Positions 22,831 to 36,244 of a stretch of 64,000 bases of DNA are shown here, in pieces. The stretch is from Hymenolepis diminuta (lineage: Eukaryota; Platyhelminthes; Cestoda; Cyclophyllidea; Hymenolepididae), in the NCBI GenBank assembly GCA_900708905.1, contig CAADRB010000005.1, positions 1,372,178 to 1,436,177 on the forward strand. The letters run 5' to 3'. The position numbers were made by a program, and so were the translations under genes. The notes under the pieces are model-generated. The model made no database searches, was not told where the DNA came from, and saw only the letters and a list, made by a program, of their open reading frames with translations. Position 1 is the stretch's first letter; each line of letters starts with the position of its first letter.

Positions 22831-25800
22831 CTAAAAAATGACAGACATTAAAAATCGTGCACTATTTGATTTTTAAAAGTGCTAATTTTTCGTAGTCAGT
22901 GCACTCATAAATCCGGTTGTCAAATAGATAAATTTGATTGCTAGGATATTATACATAAGATCATAGACAATTCAATGCTTCCAAATTCAGTCAATGGAAA
23001 AAATTTTAAAAATCCTGATTTAATTACTTGCTTCCTCTTGACACAGTTCTCCCATTCACCCCTCACCGGACTTTTCTGGTTGTGGCCCAAAATTAGATGC
23101 TTTCCCAGGGTTAAAACTTGTCGAAGCTTTGTATACTCTCACGAGTAATAATAATAGGCCGTATTTAAAAAATTATTTAATTGTAAGTTATCCTTTAATT
23201 GGAAAAATTATTATCAAGATATTTAAGTGCAATTAAATTTACACGCTGAGGTATTTTTAGCACTGCAGTCATACCATTTCCATTTTGTGGAGTCTAACGG
23301 GGTTAAAGCTAACTTTGCCTAATCACAACAATTTTCGAATCTCGAAATTTGAATTTTCATATAACTATAATTGTAACGATCTTCCTCGATAATGGGTTCG
23401 GATGTATAAGTCGACCTCTAACAAAGGTTCCAATGTAAAAGAATTTCCGTATTCAAACACTTTCCTGATTTTAATTATAAATATTTTTATCTAGTAAATA
23501 TCAGTGTTGTTTTTTAGTCATAATGAACAAATTATAGGGTTTTTATTTTATAAAATATATTGATTATTATTGACAATTTCAAGGAAAATTTGAAATACCT
23601 TATAAGAAAGAGAATTCTTCTTTTCGCCCTAAATGTTGGCCCATGTCACTTTTGATCAATGCTTGAATGTACCTTTAAGTGAAATATTTTACAGGTCAAG
23701 GACTGATCTAAATCTTGAAGTGTTTTCTGCGAGGGTTTCAAAGGTTAATTTTGTGGACTTTTAAATCATAAACAGACCTTGCAATGACCACTTTCCCGTT
23801 TCATTTTTTCATTTAAATCTGCCTGAAAATTGCATATACACCTCGATTCTACTTATATATTAGGTTTTGTTTCGGTTTGGTATTCATAACAAAGAAAGTG
23901 TAATGACTAAAAACCGTGGAGTCCGAAAATTTGGTGATCCTGTAGAGCTCACATTGTGAATTCCCTTAAGACATCCGACCAAGCACATGGCGTATTTTTA
24001 ACACTGATCTTGGGCTCGGGGATTCCTTGATGAGAACCGTACATTCTGCCGCCTCCTTGTTAGTCAGACTTAACCAAAGCGGTTAGCCATTGGACAAATA
24101 CAAAAAGCATTATCTCTTTTTACCCTAAATTCAAGATAGAGCATTCGAACGCTTCGTAAATGAATACAAATTCATAAAACCAATTTACTCGAAAAGAGCA
24201 AATCAACGACGTCTACAGTTATTAGTCTTATCGTAATACTTGTTTTAATATATTTGGGAAACAATCGCTAAGCAAATAACTTGTAGAAATTAAAATATCT
24301 TATCTGCAACTCCGCTCATTCGGACTCCGTTCCTTTCTATGTTCGCACCTATAAACTAGCCCGAAGGACAATACAGCATCGTAAAACAAATTCGTACCGA
24401 TTGCACATCGGTTTTGGAATGGATCTAGGTACGAGTCAATAAAGAGAGAAGGAAGTCAAAAAGAAGCAGAAGAGTCAAAAGAGTTTTGATTTATTCGAAT
24501 TTTGATCCACCATATTATCCACCTTTAATCTCATTCAAACTCAAATTTTCAAGTTCATGTTTTAAATCTTTCGATGGTTTGAAGGGATTGATTAACTTGC
24601 GTATTTTGTCATATCATCCCACATCATTTTTAATTATTTAATGGAATCAGCTATTCAATCCATGAAGTCTGTTCTTATAATAGCACTAAAATTTATGGTC
24701 ACATATTTCTTAAAAGTAGCAGGTAATAACTTTTCGCGCGGTTAATGCCTGCTTTCGGTTCAGGATTCCTGCACATATCCCGGGAATTCCTTATAAAACT
24801 CTGAATTATCCTGGAATTTGGAGCTCTTGTGAAGTAAACAACATTTCTAATTGATTGATTTTATTTGCTTGAAATGCAGTTTCTGTATAAATCTCCTTCA
24901 ATGTTTTCCATATATTTCAATTAAGACGCTTAATTTCATCAGTCCCTTAAAGCATCACAATCGAAGCTTTTAACGATTTTCGTGAAAGCTTCATTTTAAA
25001 TTTTAAATTTTCTAATGAAGCACCAAAAACTATGTTGTTTGTGAATGTCCAAGTATAACTGACGTCAGTGATTCACAGTTGGCACAGTTGTCAATGAAGC
25101 TAAAGTATTTTAACCATGCGAACCCAACAATTCTTTTAATGATTGTTACAAACAATCTGGCATAATAAATAAATTTTTAAATGTCAAAATTTTTAAACTA
25201 AGTGATTAATTAATACAATACGTGGCAAGGCAAAAATTGTAATTTTAAAAATGTGAAAGCATTTAAACTGGGAGAATATCAAGAGTCCAAAAAATAGTCA
25301 AAGAGAAGCAGTGACCAAAGTCTGGCTATCAAAATGAGTCTGATTTTATTTAAAATTGGACCCACAGACTATCCACTGGCTCCCTGAATGAGTTGACATT
25401 CAGTTGATGTTCACAGTTTATTGGCCAGGTCGGATTTGCCAAATTGGTTAACCAAGTAAAGGGAAAAAATATATTATATTTCTTTCAATTGTTTCAAATT
25501 TTCTTCTTTCTAATTTAAGTAACAGATTAGAGCGAATATAAATCATTTTCCTTTTTGCTGTGATATATTTTCTTCGTTTAAGCTGGCTGTACTGTTCTCC
25601 TTGCGTTTGACATCATATCACGGTCCAAGATTCTTGAAAATACACAACAATTCTTAGAATAATTTGATGTTCACGTCACTTCTCGATCAGATGACGTTTA
25701 AGGCTTCTTGTATTTATAACAGGCAGTTGGCACTTTCATTTTGTATGGTGTGGAGTTCGCATGCGGAGTCCTCAACAGTCAATATCTCTGCAACTTAGCG

Positions 25801-28800
25801 TTGTTTGTATCTAAGGGCCAAGCTCGTGGACAGCGACTCATACGAGGCTCTGTTCGCCTAAAATTCTTACTGTCTTATCGCTTACGGATCAATAAACCCT
25901 CTCCACTCAATACCTTTCTTGTTCTCGTTATTTTGGGAACAGCCTAGCTAATTTCAGGAGGAAATTTATGATAGAGGACTCTGCTAGACGCCATCTGGAC
26001 TGCTTAGGAGGATTTCCTAGCTATAACAAAAGGCTTATTGGCGTAGCATCCGCTACAATGGCATAAATAAAGAATTTTCCCTTCATTTCCATGTTGTGTT
26101 ACACAAAAATTTAACATTTTAAAATTATAACTTTACATTCAAATATTAGAAATTGTATAACTAATCCATATAACTTCACTTATTCATGTTAGAAAGTTTC
26201 TAGAAAGTTACGATTTTCCCTGTTGATTTCTTCCCAGTTATCCCCTTCTACCATAAATCAACAGGGTGAAGCTTAAGATTCAGTTGGAAATATTAAGTTA
26301 TTTTGGTAGAATATTCTAAACTGTTTCAATTTTCACAAGATCTGATATTGTTAATTAAGAAAGTTCCCGTTAAAATGTGAAAGTTCACTCTTGCACAGTC
26401 GACACTCAACTTTTAAGTTCATTGAATGGAGAGGTCTAATTAAAGATAAGATTTGGGCAGCGTGTGCATAGTTTACTTTACAATAGTTACCGCAAAACGG
26501 GCGGGGGATAGTAAAAACTGACGATTTTGGTCCTGAAATCGACTATTTGCATATGACAAGTTGCAATTGGTACCGCTTGAGCACCAAGAAGTGTTTCATT
26601 CATTTAATGCTTAGAAATAAACGCCCCTGTGCGACAGCTGTACTAGGTATTTTAAGAGAGAAGATTTATATTTGCAATTAGTAATACCACATTTTAAAAA
26701 CTTGTTCACATTCCTCTGTGTTAGTGGCAGAAGACCTGCGACCTAAGTTGACCCAGTTTTAAAGGTTGGGTATTGGTAATACTCCCATCGTCAGTGTTAC
26801 AGAGCTGTCAGTTGGTGTTTTCAGTGCAATTTCCTAATCCACAACTTCCATACTAAGCTCTAGTTTATCATTTTGACGATCGGAATCACTCGTGATCGAA
26901 ATCTTCCCATTCCGTTCCCTTCTATGAGAGATGAATAGAATTTGTCAAAAGTTAGATCAATAATCCTGGTTAAATGTAATAATTATAATCTATTTTTCCT
27001 ATCTACACTTATTTTCAAAAAACTGATTCTGTGATATGAAAAAATTAACGCAATGAAGCTATTAAATTAAATTTTATTTTTTCCTGGAAATTTTGAGAAT
27101 TTTTCGGATTTTAGAAAATACATTAACCCTTTGCGCATTTATTTTTAGAGAACATAAAGAATGCTTTCCGAACAGAGGAATGCCATTTTAAAGCGAAATG
27201 GGCGATCCCAAAGTTTGAATTTGTCACTTTCACAAAATTGGCAACTTCTATTTATACATTTTCTTTAAAATAAACCGGAAAACCAGAACCAATAACAACA
27301 CGCATCAACACTTACCTCGAGTCATGCAAGGAAATGTCTTGCGAATTGCAAACTTATCTTTTCGTTAGGTTTTTCTCATGGATTCTAATTTTGATAATTA
27401 GATACGATTAAATTACAAAGTTGACTAATGAGAGGAAAGGAAGATTTCTTAATTCTAATTCTTCCTTTTAATTAATTCGAAAATTAATTGCTAATATGAT
27501 GATTTTGACTTTATCGGGTTGACTTGGGTAAATATTTATGCATTTAAACAAAAGTTGGCATTGAAGGTACAGTTTTGACTGAGAGTTAAGGTAGCTCTAA
27601 CCCCAGTCAATAAAGCCACTTTAAGAGCTCAACTAACTTAGGCTGTGAGAGATAGCACGAATGTAGGGAAGGTGAGGAAGTTTTGTGGTTGCGCGTCTGT
27701 TGCTTGTTAGTAATCGATGGATCAGAAATCAAAAACTGATAATATATTGCAATACAAAGAGAGGTAGAGCAGACACATGGGACAATGTAATATTAAACAA
27801 GGGGATCAGAGTCCTGAAATCACGATCTCCACATAGCTTCAGTTGTAGTTTTCGTTTCTTAAAACTATAAAACTTTGTTCCTTGAGCATGGAGGTCACTA
27901 CATCGAAGCTTCACTTTCAACACAAGTGGATGAAAATCGTAGTAGATACTATTCTCAAGAATAAAATTAGCGTTTATTTACATTTACATTCATTTTAAAC
28001 TTGCTTGCTTACAGAAGAAAGAGTACACTCGAATTTACAAAATTCGAAAGCACAGGGTGGCGGTGTCACCCTCGTTTTTACAACCGTCAGTTAAAATAAA
28101 TTTTAATATATATATGTATATGCAGAATTAATCCAGTCCATGTCTAAAATTTGACAAGCGGAAACTTAACTTTGAGGGCTATTGGCTGAAAATTACAAAA
28201 GACCTTGGTTTTCAAGACGGAAGATTTGCATTCCTTTGTAAGAATGTATCTGTTTATTACTGAAGACAGCGTACACTGTGCAATTCAAATAAGCAAATAC
28301 TTAACTGCCGCACGGGGGAAATAGTTTAAGGAAAAGGTTGGGGGATTTGATTCCTGGAAATCAGAATAACCACTTCTCCTCCCATAACGAACACTCCCAA
28401 TGAACGTGACGTCAACATTAAAGATTAATTCCCATGCGTGACTTTTCAATCATCTCTGTCTTTTATAAGACTTTAAACAACCAGAAATTAGGCATTGGAA
28501 ATCCTTGTTGATCACTATGCCTGAGGAGCAGTGATCCTGTCGATAGTGCAAGACTATTAGCTGCACTCATTTGTATCATTTTACTTACGATTTTCAGGAA
28601 AAGATTCTATTTTCTCTGGAAAAGTTGTGGACACATAAAGAGTCAAATTTGCAAAATTAGGTAGTGGCACCATTCCCGTAAGATACGATAGTCAGCCAGT
28701 TTGAAACAACCTTGCTACTTTTCATTAATCAGTAGCCCTTTTATTATAAATCATAACTTTCTTGTTCTTTTCTATTTAATACACCATATTATTAGACAGG

Positions 28801-31800
28801 CATAGCTTCCAATATGTCTGAGCTCTGTCTATCATTGTGACTAGAAATAGAACTTATGATAAAATAAATTCAAAATTATTTTAATATTAAAGTCTATATA
28901 AAGACTGTGAGTTCAAATTTTGCAAATATCTGCTTTAAGATTACTAACCACCTTGATTTAAGTGAGCCTTTTTGAATTCGTTCGCCAAGTTTCTCGCGTT
29001 TGGCAATTGGAGAAAGGTTCAAAGTACCAAACTTAACAAAAGCAATTACGCCGACCATTTTAACCTCAGAAAAATCTAAGACCACTGATTTCTAAATTGC
29101 CTTTGGCTTTTGCTTTTTGGTTGGCAAAAATTTGGAAATGAATGTTCTGCTGAAATGCACGATTGCATAAAATAATTAAATAAAATTAAATAACTTATTT
29201 TAACTTCTTATACAACTATTTCAAAACGCTGCAAACGAGATTTTAAAGTTTAGACTTTTGAAAGACTTATTTCTTTATATTCCCATATGATTATAAACGG
29301 CAAATCAACTTTGCTCCGTCATGTATGATAATAATGACCAACTAAACAAAATCAAAAACATTATCATATAAATTCCTCTAAGTGGTAACTGTCATGATTT
29401 CTAGGACTCCCAAATCAAGCAGCGAAAATGTTGATTTGAAAAACATAATTTAATAGGTGGAAATTCAGTTCCAGTTCAGTGTATCTGACTACGTTATTCC
29501 CTCTAAAATCAAATGATCTTTAAGGCTAACAGGAGGCAACAACCTTTATCAAATCAGAAGAAAGAGAGTTCAGATGGACCAATGGTGAATTCGACGAAGG
29601 CAAAGAGAAGGAAGAGGGGAAGTTGTGGGAAGGAGAGCTGGTTACACGCCTAAACTGCGTATGTGATAGTGGACTTGGGAATAAGGATGAAATGAGGTAC
29701 GCTTAAGAAGGCTGTACGTCTTTTCTTTGTGAGTCACTCTGTGAATGTCTAGGCTGAGCAGACCCATGAGTCATTATGTGGCAGCTATAACCTATCTGAA
29801 ATGACAAGCCCCTCATTAATGCCTCAACCTATCTCCCTCTCCGAAGACTGTTTACATAATCTACCATTTAGGGGTCTGGCGATCAGATTCTGAAGCTTAA
29901 ACCTTAACTTTGTAAAGACTATCTCCTTTAAGTAACAAGAAGATAACTTAAGAAACAGTGAGCAAAGATTGAATGGTATCCTTTTAATAATATTGTTTTT
30001 ATTATCAACTTCTGCCCTCTAATCTGCAATTATTCATGTTTTGACGCCGTATTACCTGAGCATTCTTGCTCATAGGTTTCCTCACTCTCTTTATGCTTTG
30101 CACGCCTACTGACTCATATTTCTCCTCTAACAGCTAATTACCTATCAATGAACAAAAACTCGAAATCGGTCAGCAGCATTTCGGATTGTCCTCGCTCAGC
30201 ACTGACGCCTCCTCATCCCTCCCAATTCCTCATTCTACTCCTTTCTTCCTTACCCCTTATTCATTTTCAATTATTAATTACTTATTTGTCCAACCCAAAT
30301 CTTGGTCTTTACGCTCAGGAAAGACTGTTGTTACCTGTCGTTAGTCCTAGAAGAATCACCAACTGCAAATAGTTAAAATTTTTACCCAAAAAGTAATCGA
30401 TAAACGTATTCCGCAAATTATCTGGGTTTTCCCATGAAACCTATGCATTTGTTAGACCGGTCGAATTCATGCCTCGATCTTGACCTTGACTCACTGTCCC
30501 ATGAAACAGTTTACGAATCGTCAAGTGAAAACATTCAAATCGATATGTTCTATTTACAACCAATCTCCTCCTGTATACACAGCTACAAATCATCAAAGAA
30601 ATTCCATTAACTAACACCACCACCATCACAGTTTTGGGCCTTCTGGCTTTCCACCCACCACTCAGCTCTGTTTGCTCTCGCTCACGCACACGCACTAGGT
30701 CCCACATCCAAGACCTCCCGAACACTTAACAGTAGGATATTAATCATAAACCCGGAAATGTTTGTGTGTTGGCAGGTGGATCTACATCTATTGCTCCCAT
30801 CAAAGGAAAAGAGATGTCCAAGATGCTGATACATTGTAGCTTTTTTACTTAACTGCTGTCATACCCCTTATTAAACCTCTCGGGGAGGAGGTTTCACTTA
30901 CACCTACACCATAATAAATCAAGCAGGCAAAAATGGGTTGGCTTTTGGCGGCCCTTTTGAATTATTTTAATGGTTCACAAAACATAAACGTCTTACTAAA
31001 ATATAGACAAATATTTTTCATGGGAAAAAATAGAAATTTTTAAATATTATCACCGTTTAAAGTATTTTCATTTTACTTACAATTTATGTTAACTAAACCT
31101 GAATTGAAAGGTTGGTCGTTGTCTTCACTGTGGTCCTTTATTGTAAATTTACTAATTTCTGATTGATCAAAATAGCCTAAATATGAAACGCTGAATAGAA
31201 GAGAACTCCACATTGTATGACTCTTCGAAGTAAGTGCACTAATTTGATTAAGATAACAACACAGAAGATAGGGTACCACAAACTTGAAGAAAGCTCATAA
31301 TCCCATGTAGAGTGGTTTCCATGTGTACCTTTTTGCACGCTAGGACACTCGTTGAAACGTTAAATATTTAAAGCTTCGATTGTTTTCTGATTCAAAACAT
31401 TGTAATTAGTGATGAAACCCTCCGGGTTCTTAACAAAGGCCAAATGCGTCCTTGCATCAGCGTTCCCGCAGAATAAAACAGATTGTAATAATTAAATAGA
31501 AATATCCGATGTTTTCTTTAGTACATAAAGTTTTGTAAAACAAAAGCTCCTTTTCTGGACTGCTGTCCAAATGGTGGTTTATATGATACGACGAAACCAA
31601 GTTGCATCTAAGGAATGGAATACAAGACCTAGCTCTAGGCCGGAGAGAGTGTAGAAATAAAGTGAGTAATTACGAATTCAGGCTGAAAAGAAGAGATATT
31701 TTGTCCTAGCTGTCCACTGGCTGTTGTTTCAAAAAAATACAGTAATCTTCCGTCAAAGGTGTTGGCTTAAGTAAATGTGTAATTAGATAGACCCTAATCC

Positions 31801-31860
31801 GGGAGAAAAGTTGGATTAAAGAGGAATGACTACCAGACAGAGATGGACGTACTTGCATGA
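22831..31860. other. gene-poor region
   Basis: No supported gene. Contents seen are a minus-oriented SINE-like copy (23985-24110), an imperfect hairpin with arms GATCACT and AGTGATC (28510-28516 and 28530-28536), a purine-rich patch near 29.58-29.68 kb, and a pyrimidine/CA-rich patch near 30.63-30.71 kb. Small open frames in these patches have no splice or start support. Confidence 0.55.
23985..24110 (-). repeat. tRNA-like SINE repeat, minus-strand copy
   Basis: The reverse complement aligns with 19835-19990. In this orientation it reads GGCTAACCGCTTTGGTTAAG and continues TCTGACTAACAAGGAGG, a tRNA-derived-looking head, and the 3' part carries AAGATCAGTGTTAAAAAT. Together with the other copy it shows a dispersed family in both orientations. 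Confidence 0.6.
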
Positions 31861-31867
31861 TTAATTG

Positions 31868-33010
31868 GCTGCTGAAGGTCCTGTCTATATTGTTAGTGTG
31901 CTAAAATCTTCCGAACTTAAATGATTTTAGGCAATAATTTTGTTTTTTCCCTAGAGTTCACACAAAGTGTACGCTAGGAAATAAGAACTGGTCAATAAGT
32001 GCTGGATATTGTGTGACCAAGATCTCGCTCAGTAATCCAAGGAACAAATCTTAACGACTCATTTAGTATATACCATACAGTCAGAAGCCTAAAGTCAAAT
32101 TATGTTAGACTCCTTCATACCATGATTATAGTCTGAATATTTTTTCGGTCTCCTTCCCTCTATTCTTCATTGGACTTTATTATTACCTGACTTTAGTTAC
32201 CTTTCCACGATGAAAAGTGGACATTTTCTTATGTTGCTGTGGTTAAAAATAATGGGCTTGTTGAAGATCAAGCCACCGCAGGATCAATGAGAGTTTTGTT
32301 CATTCTTTCCGTCCAGACTATAACGATGCCAAATGCGGAGTGTTTCCGCATATTTTTTAACAAAGATCTGAATACTGGAGCGAGCCAATTTGGAAGATAT
32401 TTAATTTTCATCCCAGATCTGAGTTACATTCCATTCTGCCTATGTATTTTTAAAATTTGACATTGAAAATAAAATTACTTGCTGTTAAACCAGAGTATCC
32501 TTCCAAATGTCCATTTGTCATTTTCTACAAGAAGATAGGAAACACGTCAGTTTAATGCACCTTTAATTAGATGCAGTATCAGGTTAAAAGTTTGATTAAT
32601 ATATAGGAGAACTCGTGTTACCGACTTAGAGACTTATCCTAAGTACTTTTATATGGTAGACATTGCTAATGCAACCACTTGGCACAAAACTGGAACATTC
32701 TTAAATTTCAATCAAATGTACCCTCAAATTACACACTTTCCGATTAACGGGAAGTCAATATGCTCCAGCTCCTGAATAAGGAGTAAAGTAAATTCAAATC
32801 TCAATTTAACATATATGAATATATGAAGAAAATTAGGGTAGGAGAATATAGCACATCAGCTTATTTGAAGCTGGAGTCCTGGGTTTGAACTTTTGTCCAA
32901 ATAAACAACGCATAACGACAAGTGGGAAGCTCAACGGGAGCCACACTGTGGGTTCTGAAAATTAGAAGGGTGGGAAGCTTTGGACCGGCGTTATTAAAAT
33001 GAGAATTGAC
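31868..33010 (+). repeat. diverged direct repeat family R3, copy 1
   Basis: Aligns in order with 33283-34215 and in part with 34500-35070. Landmarks are GGTCCTGTCTA.A.TGTTA followed by TG(A/T)GCTAAAA, then CATCCTTCC.AATGTC, then CATTCTT.AA.TTCA/GTCA, then (A/G)GGAAGTC.ATAT.CT, then GAAGCT(G)GAG with a tRNA B-box-like GGGTTTGAAC, ending AGC(T)TTTGGACCG(G/C)C. Gaps between landmarks vary. No reading frame is conserved. It is probably an old non-autonomous element inserted or duplicated locally. Confidence 0.6.
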
Positions 33011-33042
33011 GTATTTAAGTTTATTTATTTAGGGACGAATTA

Positions 33043-33090
33043 CCGTTTTTTGGAAAAACGGCAAGTAAGTTCAGTGTGTGTCAACACTGA
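33043..33090. repeat. two adjacent perfect hairpins between R3 copies
   Basis: CCGTTTTT-TGG-AAAAACGG (33043-33061) has an 8-bp perfect stem. Ten bases later TCAGTGT and ACACTGA (33071-33077 and 33084-33090) form a 7-bp perfect stem. The pair sits in the spacer between R3 copies 1 and 2. Confidence 0.6.
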
Positions 33091-33282
33091 GCCGTTGCTA
33101 TTGAAAAAATACACGGAGGTAAATATCTGAAACCAGCATCATCTGACACAATTTCATGGGAGACAAAAGAAAAGGAATGTGACTCTATACCTCTTATAAA
33201 TGATAAGGCTACGGGAGCCAGCTCCAGGTTATTACCTTAGGGACATCTACCTAGAGCAATGAAGTTATTTTCATTTTACTGA

Positions 33283-34215
33283 CTGTTGGCGGTCGGGATC
33301 CTGTCTAAACTGTTATGATGCTAAAAGCGGACTTAATCCCATACCTCTTTCCATGATAAGGATGGGGGTAGATATGAAGCCAACTTGCAATTTTCCATCC
33401 CAAGGCCCATCTTCATATTTGCTAGAACTGTTTGATAGTCCAACCACTTGACGTTTAAAAAATACTCTGCGTAATCGATTTGTTCCATGTATTTATGGTT
33501 ATCATTTACTTTTCAATTTACTAAATTAATTTGCATAATCATTGAGCCTCGAAGCGATAATCATGTATATTCGAAAGGTACTATCGATTTGTAACCTCAC
33601 AAAGAGTGTGTGGATCCAACTTCGAGCCTCAATGATTCCTACATGCCCATGCACTTTTAAAATCTCCAAATTGATGATGAAATCACTTGACGTAAAGTAA
33701 GGCATCCTTCCGAATGTCGAGTTCGCTTTTTGCCATAACTTGAATGGATACTTCCTTTCAGCATACCTCTGATTTGATACATCATCAGCTTAAAGATTCG
33801 ATGAACACTTAAGGATTTAACTCATTTAATGTTATATCTTAGAAATTGATTAAAAATACGCCTGACGTGAACTAGGACATTCTTTAATATGTCACTTAAA
33901 TGTAAGCCTAAAGTGGAAACTTATTCTGATAAACAGGAAGTCGATATCCTATAGTCATTTTAGCTGTAGTTCATCATAAACAACTCCGTATAAATAAAGA
34001 ATAATATAAAATAGAAAGATACAGGCTTGCCCACATAGTAGACAAATTTATTTGAAGGTGCATTTGAACTTTGCATGCGAACTCTGATCCAAATCATGTT
34101 TTATGGACCACGCACGACGACAAACCAAATGACGCCGGGTTGGTACAAGATTACAATGTGTGAGCTCTAAAAAAATGGGGATAACCTTTGGACCGCCAAT
34201 ATAACAATGAAGCAA
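33283..34215 (+). repeat. diverged direct repeat family R3, copy 2
   Basis: Begins with GGGATCCTGTCTAAACTGTTATGATGCTAAAA, matching the start of copy 1, and ends with AACCTTTGGACCGCCAATATAACAATGA, matching the end of copy 1. It is shorter than copy 1 through internal gaps. Confidence 0.6.
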
Positions 34216-34499
34216 ACTGTTGTTCAGAATATGTTTTTATCTGTGAAACGACAATGGTTGACACCGGTCAGTTTTTTGCGGTAGGCAGTGCATCTCATGT
34301 CAAGCAGAAGAGTTTAGTAGAATATTCGTATTTTTTACCAGATTGTGAAAAGTTGTCCATATCAGAGAAAATTAGTGAATGTTTTTGCTAACCTTGGGTT
34401 ACTATAACAAAGTTGCCTGTCACTATGGTCACCTGCATTTCCCCAAGCTGACTAATTTTGGGGAATTGGGAGTCACAATAAATGAGTCAACCTATTAAT

Positions 34500-35070
34500 G
34501 TTTGACACGTTGGTGAGCCTCGAGGAGAGCAAAATTTTAAATACCTCTAGCCTTTATCTTTCAGTTAAAAGCTTTTACATCGGTCTTACTCCAGGAAGTA
34601 ATGGTTCGAAATCTGCTGGATCAAATTTGTTGGTTGAAAAGTCCGTTCTCATTAGTTAAATATCGATCACAAGAATGCGAATGAGAGTGTTACTGAGATG
34701 CCTCTTTAAGTCGATACAGTTTCAAATTAGCGGGGTGGTGAAAAATCTACTAACAGAGCTCACTCATACATTAACAGACAGAATGAATTCAATGTGTATA
34801 TGAATTTTAAAAGAAATAATACCACCTTCCAAATACCAAATCAGTTAAATCTCAGATCTGTTCTGCTTTTATCAAAGGGCTGCGGCTTACGACCTCCATA
34901 TAGTTAATAGAAAGTGGAAATCTTCTAACTTCTGACAGAAGACTAGCATAGTCAAAAGCTGTATTATGTTCTCTTATCAAGAATAATGTAAGAGAGAGAC
35001 AATACACAAGCTCTGCAAAACTAGAGCTCTGAATTTGATCTCCTATCTAAACTATATTTTATGCATGACA
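34500..35070 (+). repeat. diverged repeat family R3, partial copy 3
   Basis: The clearest matches are GCCTCTTTAAGTCGATACAG.TTCAAATTAG to the middle of copy 2, AGAAAGTGGAAA..TTCT to GTGGAAACTTATTCT in copy 2, and GAGAGAGACAATACACAAGCT onward to GAGCTCTGAATTTGATC in the B-box part of copy 1. The borders are approximate. Confidence 0.4.
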
Positions 35071-35917
35071 CGTAATGAATAACAGTAGAGTGAGCCCTTG
35101 AAAAATGCCAGAGTAGAAGTAACTTCGGTCTGACGATCTGAAGGGCAAAGTCAAATCTTTGCTATTTCGATGGAATTGAAAAAATAGCGCCTCATGGAAT
35201 GAATTGCCTACATGCCGAGTTAAATATTTCGAAGAATTCATAATAATAATTCCTAAGCCTATTTAGGAAAGAGTCCTCCAAATCTCATTTTGTGTAGGTA
35301 GTGGCATGGAATTTTTTTCCAGACTTAAACAGTGCAATCAGTCCTTTCCACTTACTGAGTGTGTGTCGATAGGAATCGAAAATGTGACCTTTGCGACGGT
35401 TGTGCACAATGACCAATTCGTCACTGATACACTTTAGACGAAGTTTCGTCTTATGAAAATGCTGAAAGTGATTATAGAAAATTTATGGTATGATGGGTGA
35501 CTGTCGAATCTTTCAGGTTGCCAAAAATTCTCGAAAACAGTCATTTGCTTTCTTCACTCTTTTTTTTTTATAAAAAGTCCTTACATGACTACTTTAGTTA
35601 CCACTCCATTATTACTGTCAGTTTCGCAGCTGTTCCAATGTCCACAGGTATTTTCCAAGTTGAAGATACAGCCTTATTTTAGTAACTTATGAGTCATAAT
35701 GGCATTTCGTGCAAGTATATCTGTCACTCTTCTCTTCCCCATTTTCATTGTTCATTGAAAGCTTATGGCTGTGAAACGGTGATGTAGCATTTGTGCATAT
35801 AATTATTTTATCAGTACCATAATCTTGAAAACATAGACTGGATATATACTCATTCAATCACCCTTTATTTTGTAGGAAGGGCATAAAATAGCATTAAAAG
35901 GAGAAATGATTATTCTC

Positions 35918-36244
35918 CACAGCAATACAAAATATTACAATTTTTAATTGGGGCAGGTAACTAAAATCGGTTAAAAAATTCACCAAATGATAATGGTGTG
36001 AAGATCAAAAAGATACTGAGAGCAACGTCAAGGTGTCGAAGAGTCTCATTTCATTTGATTTTTGGATTCGGATAATTCAATATTTGTCAAAACGGGTAGT
36101 TCCCATTTTAAAATTCAAATTTCACAATTTGGCCCCTGGATTACAGCAAATACTTGTCTACGACGCTCAGTGCTTTTTAACCGGTTTTTAAATCATGATG
36201 GTCACTCTCATCACTGCGGTCTGTTTTTTCTCCAATGATTGACA
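35918..36244 (+). repeat. dispersed repeat family R1, copy 2
   Basis: Same landmark order as copy 1, including CGTCAAGGTGTCGAAGAGTCTC, TTTGATTTTTGGATTCGG, AAATTCAAATTTCACAATT, GGATTACAGCAAATACTTGTC and TTTTTTCTCCAATGATTG. Confidence 0.7.
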
